Shown: positions 60,460 to 64,000 of the stretch, in pieces
Position numbering within the stretch: position 1 is the first letter of the stretch
How the letters are laid out: each line of letters begins with the position of its first letter
Assembly (NCBI GenBank): GCA_963930655.1
Contig: OZ005617.1
Span: forward strand, 4,280,501 to 4,344,500
Length of the DNA: 64,000 nt
From: Myrica gale
Lineage: Eukaryota > Streptophyta > Magnoliopsida > Fagales > Myricaceae
Direction of reading: 5' to 3'
Notes under the pieces: generated by a model
The model's database searches: none
The model's input: the letters and a program-made list of their open reading frames with translations, nothing else
What the model was told of the DNA's origin: nothing
Made by a program: the position numbers and the translations under genes

Positions 60460-62550
60460 TCAGGAACCCGACTTCCTCAGCTGCACGACTATGACACTGA
60501 TATTGTCTTTGCTACTCCGAGCCATTGCCAGCGCAGCTAGCATTGCTGCCGCGTTTAAAGCACAATTTCCACTCGATCCGTCTGCAAATCTCCTATTGGT
60601 TTGACGATTGAGACATGCCCATACAACGTTGCAGGCAAATTCGTTCGTCATGACATCCCATAGACCATCACTGGCTATTACAAGGAAGTCGTCTGACTCG
60701 GTTTTCTGAGTGACATTGACCTCCGGTTCTGAGATCACATATGGCCTCAAATAGTGATCTCCTGCATTATAGCAAAGTTTGATATCAAAATCATCAAACA
60801 TACCAGAAGGAATGACTTGACAACTTGCGCTTCTAATGGAAAAATGTTGAGGAACTTCAACAAATATCCATATACTCTAGGCACATACCTATAGATCTTG
60901 AAGTAGCAAGTACACCAAGGACACGAGGGCCGTTCCAGTCTATGACTCTTCCTCCTGCTGCTTCTATTCTCTCCCTTTCATCGGGCCGGTCAGGCTGCAC
61001 AAAAAATTGGTTAAAATGATCAATTTCACGCTTTTTGTAAGAAAAGGCTCAATTAAATGTGCAGTCAAAGTATTCTACATACTATAACGATATCATTATC
61101 AACCTTTTCTAGATGGTGAACAGTTCGAGTCGCTGCAGTTCTTATTAATAAAATCAGTTGCATATATGAAGGGTGTATACAAATCTGTGCAGAAAGCCAC
61201 CCATCAAGTGAGTGGTTCTATTGTCTGTCCCATCTCACCACATTCTAAATTACGAGCCTTGCAGCAATAAGTTGTGCGATATGCAATATCAAAGATAAAA
61301 ATATGGCATGTTCTATAAGGAATTATGAAGCTGCTTAACACATTTGACTCTAGGCTCCGTCAATGTAGAATCTAACAAAGAAATGTCGCATACAGAGAAC
61401 TGTAATAATCACAGAGTAAGTGGGAAAAACAGAGAATTCTGATACTGCTAACTGTGGACTAAGCTCAATATGACACACCTCCAAATTATAGTCCTTGATT
61501 AGAGAAATAGAAGAAGGGTCCCCCTAGAGAGGAGAGTTTTCATAATCAAGAGAAAAACAAAAAATATACTATTGGTTTTAGTGTTGACGGTCCAATTAAT
61601 CAATCAAAACTAGTAGTTCTCAATAAAAAACGCCGACACCAAAACCAAAACTCTCTTTTCCCTATTTGTTCCGCTTTAATGATGCCCTCATCCGGGCTGG
61701 CGCTGGGCATTTACTGGGAATATCAATTTCAATTCTATGTATAAAAAAAAAAGACAAAAGAGCGACATAACACTGTTCGGAACTTCACCTTATGATCACT
61801 TGAAAGTGGGAAAGCGACACCACTGCGACTTAGTACCGCCCTCGAGTCTCCGCAGTTCGCCACAACAATCTCCTCCTTCCCCACCAGCACGACCACCGCT
61901 GTGGACCCCACGCCTCTCGCCAACGCCACCCTTTCCTCCGACTCGGCCACTGTACTGCAGTTCACCTCCCCGTCCATCTTCGAGAAGGAGGACGCCATCA
62001 CCCTTTCCCAATCCATTCGCCGGCCGCTACCTGTCCTCCACCAGTCCTCCAGCTCCTCCGCCAACAGCACGTGCAGCCTATCCCAACAGGCGTTCGCCAC
62101 CGTGTCCCCACCGTGTCCATCGTACACCGCGAAGAAATGGTACGTATCACACTCTCCCATCGCAACAAACCTCGGGGCCACTCTCACTGCGTCCTCCATC
62201 ACTCTCCGCCTTCCGATCACAGATATCAAACTGTGTGATGGACATGCAAAGCTCCGTACCTGATCTTCTTCTCCTCCTCCAACGCCTCCGGATACCGGCG
62301 CTCCAGTCGGCTTGGCTCCATTCTCCAGAGAGCCACGGGATGACGGCGAATGCATAATCAGTTCTCTGATGCCTTCTTTGATTTTCGGTTGGTTCTCAGG
62401 AATGGCAGACACTTGATCAGGATTCAATTTCTTCATGCGCCTCTTTCGCTTCTTTATGAATCCATCTATGAAACCAAAATCGTTTTCCTGGCTCCCCATC
62501 GAATGTGCTTTCTTTTTGTAAATCCTCTTAGGCTTCTCGAACTGTGACAT
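60460..62550 (-). CDS. Clade A protein phosphatase 2C
   Basis: Mg/Mn-dependent Ser/Thr phosphatase, negative regulator of ABA signalling and target of PYL receptors. Exons 62550-61789, 60994-60889 and 60761-60460 give 389 aa, all in frame. N-terminus has a basic NLS-like [11 protein letters not shown] (31-41). PP2C motifs are [11 protein letters not shown] (metal-site region, 114-124), [10 protein letters not shown] (143-152), [23 protein letters not shown] (231-244), [25 protein letters not shown] (320-326) and KDNISVIVV near the end. Trp274 in [14 protein letters not shown] matches the ABA-sensing 'lock' tryptophan of ABI1, whereas AHG1 lacks it. The general form (short, nuclear-type N-terminus) suggests an ABI1/HAI relative, subtype unresolved. 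ACGT motifs upstream fit ABA induction. Confidence 0.93.
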
Positions 62551-62752
62551 TCCAGACTACCTTTTGCCTCTCGTTTCCTTTCTTTTTCTTCCAACTTTCT
62601 CATGCACTTCAACCACACGATCCCTGAGGTGCATTCAAATAGGTTTTAAAGAGAGGAGAGAGAGGGAATCTGGGCCGTCCTGCTGAACGGTGTGTTGGAT
62701 GCATTCCACCTGTCTTTTTAAACAGAGTTCTGGTTTGGGTTTGTTATGGAAG

Positions 62753-62934
62753 ACGTGGACTGCTAAGATCGTGGCGGCGGACTCGTGGCACCCAGATCAG
62801 AGTTGATGCGAATAGGTTTGGCGCGAGATGTGTATATGGAAGGGGCAGGCCGCCGGCAAATTAGCTGGGACGTGTGCGTTTCCGGGTTAATAAACGTGGC
62901 ATCTAATCTTTGCTGAGCAGTGTTACTAAACGTG
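62753..62934 (+). promoter_or_regulatory. Cluster of four ACGTG cores upstream of PP2C
   Basis: ACGTG occurs at 62753-62757, 62870-62874, 62894-62898 and 62930-62934, about 200-385 bp upstream of the PP2C start. The second (GGGACGTGTGCG) is closest to the ABRE consensus. The last two lie in a 35-bp direct repeat (TAAACGTGGCATCTAATCTT and a near copy). Clusters of ABREs usually mark ABA-responsive promoters. Confidence 0.6.
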
Positions 62935-63470
62935 GCGTCTAATATTTGTGTGTAATATTTAATTAAGATTAAGGTAAAATATACCGTTTACGAATTTTGA
63001 ATCTGAATATGATACTATGTAAATCTAATATTTATCTCAAGAATTTAAATTAGTAGTAAGATGAATCTAAATATGATATTACGTGAATCTATCACTTATT
63101 TTATAAATTTAAATTAATTGTAAGATGAAGATTTTATTATTTAAATTATATTATATAACCTGATGAATGTATTTTGTTTGTTTGTTGAACCTCAAACTGA
63201 ATCCAGAGAAAGAGTTTGTGTGTGGAAGACAAGTTCAAGAGACTTCAAACACATTTTGTTTTTTATTTTATTTTTTCGGTTAAGGTGGAACTAGAATTCG
63301 CCTGCAACAGACAAATCAGATAGAGATTGATCCGACACCTAGCACAATTATGCCTTACACCCCTTTCGTTGTTTCCTTTGCGACAAATTGTGGACCTCAT
63401 GAGTAGCTCAATGTCTTGAACAGAAGGAAAGCGTAATTCCTACAAAAACATTTTAAGGGTGGTTAAAAGT
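62935..63470. other. Intergenic, AT-rich
   Basis: No gene. A local imperfect repeat (ATCTAAATATGATATTACGT type) lies at about 63000-63095. Confidence 0.5.
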
Positions 63471-64000
63471 AGGGTTGTGCACTGCACTGGTGGTGTGCCG
63501 GTTTACCGCCGTTACCGGTGTCGTAAACCGCTTCTCACCTCACAGCGGCACCGATAATGGTGCCAGATTTTGCCGTGGGGCGGAGATTTAGGCGGTAGCG
63601 GTTTCCACCGCTAAAACTATATATTTTTTTCATTTATTTTATACAAAACGACGACGTTTCTCATTAACGTCGTCGTTTGAGGGGCCTAAATGTTTCGAGG
63701 CCCCTCAGTCTCTCTCTTTCCCATTTTCGAAGACGGCAGACTAGGCAGAGTGCAGCTAGCCCCCTCCCCCAAAAATATCTGTTCTCCTTTCCCCCTCTCA
63801 GTCCCCGATCGACGCCTATCTCTTCCACCAACATCGGTGATCTTCACAATCACGACGCCTCTACAGTTTATAACAATCTCTTGTTTCTCTCTCTTTAGTC
63901 TCTAGCCTATGCGTTGCTCTCTCTCTCTTTTCCCTCTATGATTTGGTTGCTTTGATTCGTTGTTGGATTGATCTGATTCGTTGTTGGGTTGATCTGGTTG
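63471..64000 (+). mobile_element. Possible left end of a larger hAT element, runs off window
   Basis: TAGGGTTGTGCACTGCACTG resembles the terminus of the hAT at 24406. It is followed by about 130 bp rich in CGGT/ACCG words (63495-63615), as in Ac-type subterminal regions. Further in lie an inverted repeat (63646-63678) and CT-rich leader-like sequence (63700-63930). The other end is beyond the window, so this is unproven. Confidence 0.35.
63646..63678. repeat. Perfect 13-bp inverted repeat
   Basis: AAACGACGACGTT and AACGTCGTCGTTT separated by TCTCATT. Confidence 0.85.

Noticed and set aside
61737..62357. 206-codon Pro/Ser-rich frame opposite PP2C exon 1
   Set aside because: Antisense to a strongly supported PP2C exon; the composition reflects GC-rich codons on the other strand.

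Overview
This window is nuclear DNA of a flowering plant, very probably a eudicot. The genes are split by AT-rich GT-AG introns, the proteins belong to plant families (PYR/PYL ABA receptor, AP2/ERF factor, clade A PP2C, GH9 class C endoglucanase), and the intergenic space is full of plant transposon types. I cannot name the species. No organelle, bacterial or viral features were seen.

Six intact protein genes can be modelled. Left to right they are: an ABA receptor of the PYL8/PYL9 type (minus, 3721-5913, 3 exons); the DNA primase small subunit (plus, 6894-12860, 16 exons); a single-exon ERF061/062-type AP2/ERF factor (minus, 14377-15303); a signal-peptide plus single-TM protein of unknown function (plus, 33730-37840, 4 exons); a GH9 endoglucanase with a CBM49-type tail (plus, 54537-58939, 9 exons); and a clade A PP2C (minus, 60460-62550, 3 exons). 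Every spliced model keeps frame across all its junctions. The PYL receptor and the clade A PP2C are the two halves of the ABA co-receptor, and the PP2C upstream region holds four ACGTG cores. The primase promoter holds two E2F-like sites.

The rest is mainly transposon territory. Recognisable from their ends and target-site duplications (TSDs) are: a miniature LTR retrotransposon (TRIM, 1687-2240); a complete Ty1/copia element on the minus strand (25842-30902) whose single polyprotein frame is broken only by four nonsense codons; a Pack-MULE (31874-33366) carrying a broken piece of an aldo-keto reductase gene; a small MULE-type MITE with a 9-bp TSD (37990-38299); several hAT elements (19573-19884, 22073-22736, 24406-24758, 41251-42312, 42890-44219, perhaps 63471 onward); a non-LTR retroposon with a 19-bp TSD (51987-52895); and LTR fragments of one family at 25400-25590 and 40129-40320.

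The most unusual structure is a three-level nest at 42606-44610. A foldback MULE (9-bp TSD) contains a hAT element (8-bp palindromic TSD), which contains a roughly 317-bp near-perfect hairpin studded with the palindrome GTGTCGACAC. I saw no CRISPR array, rRNA gene or intact tRNA gene, and no new multi-gene system.
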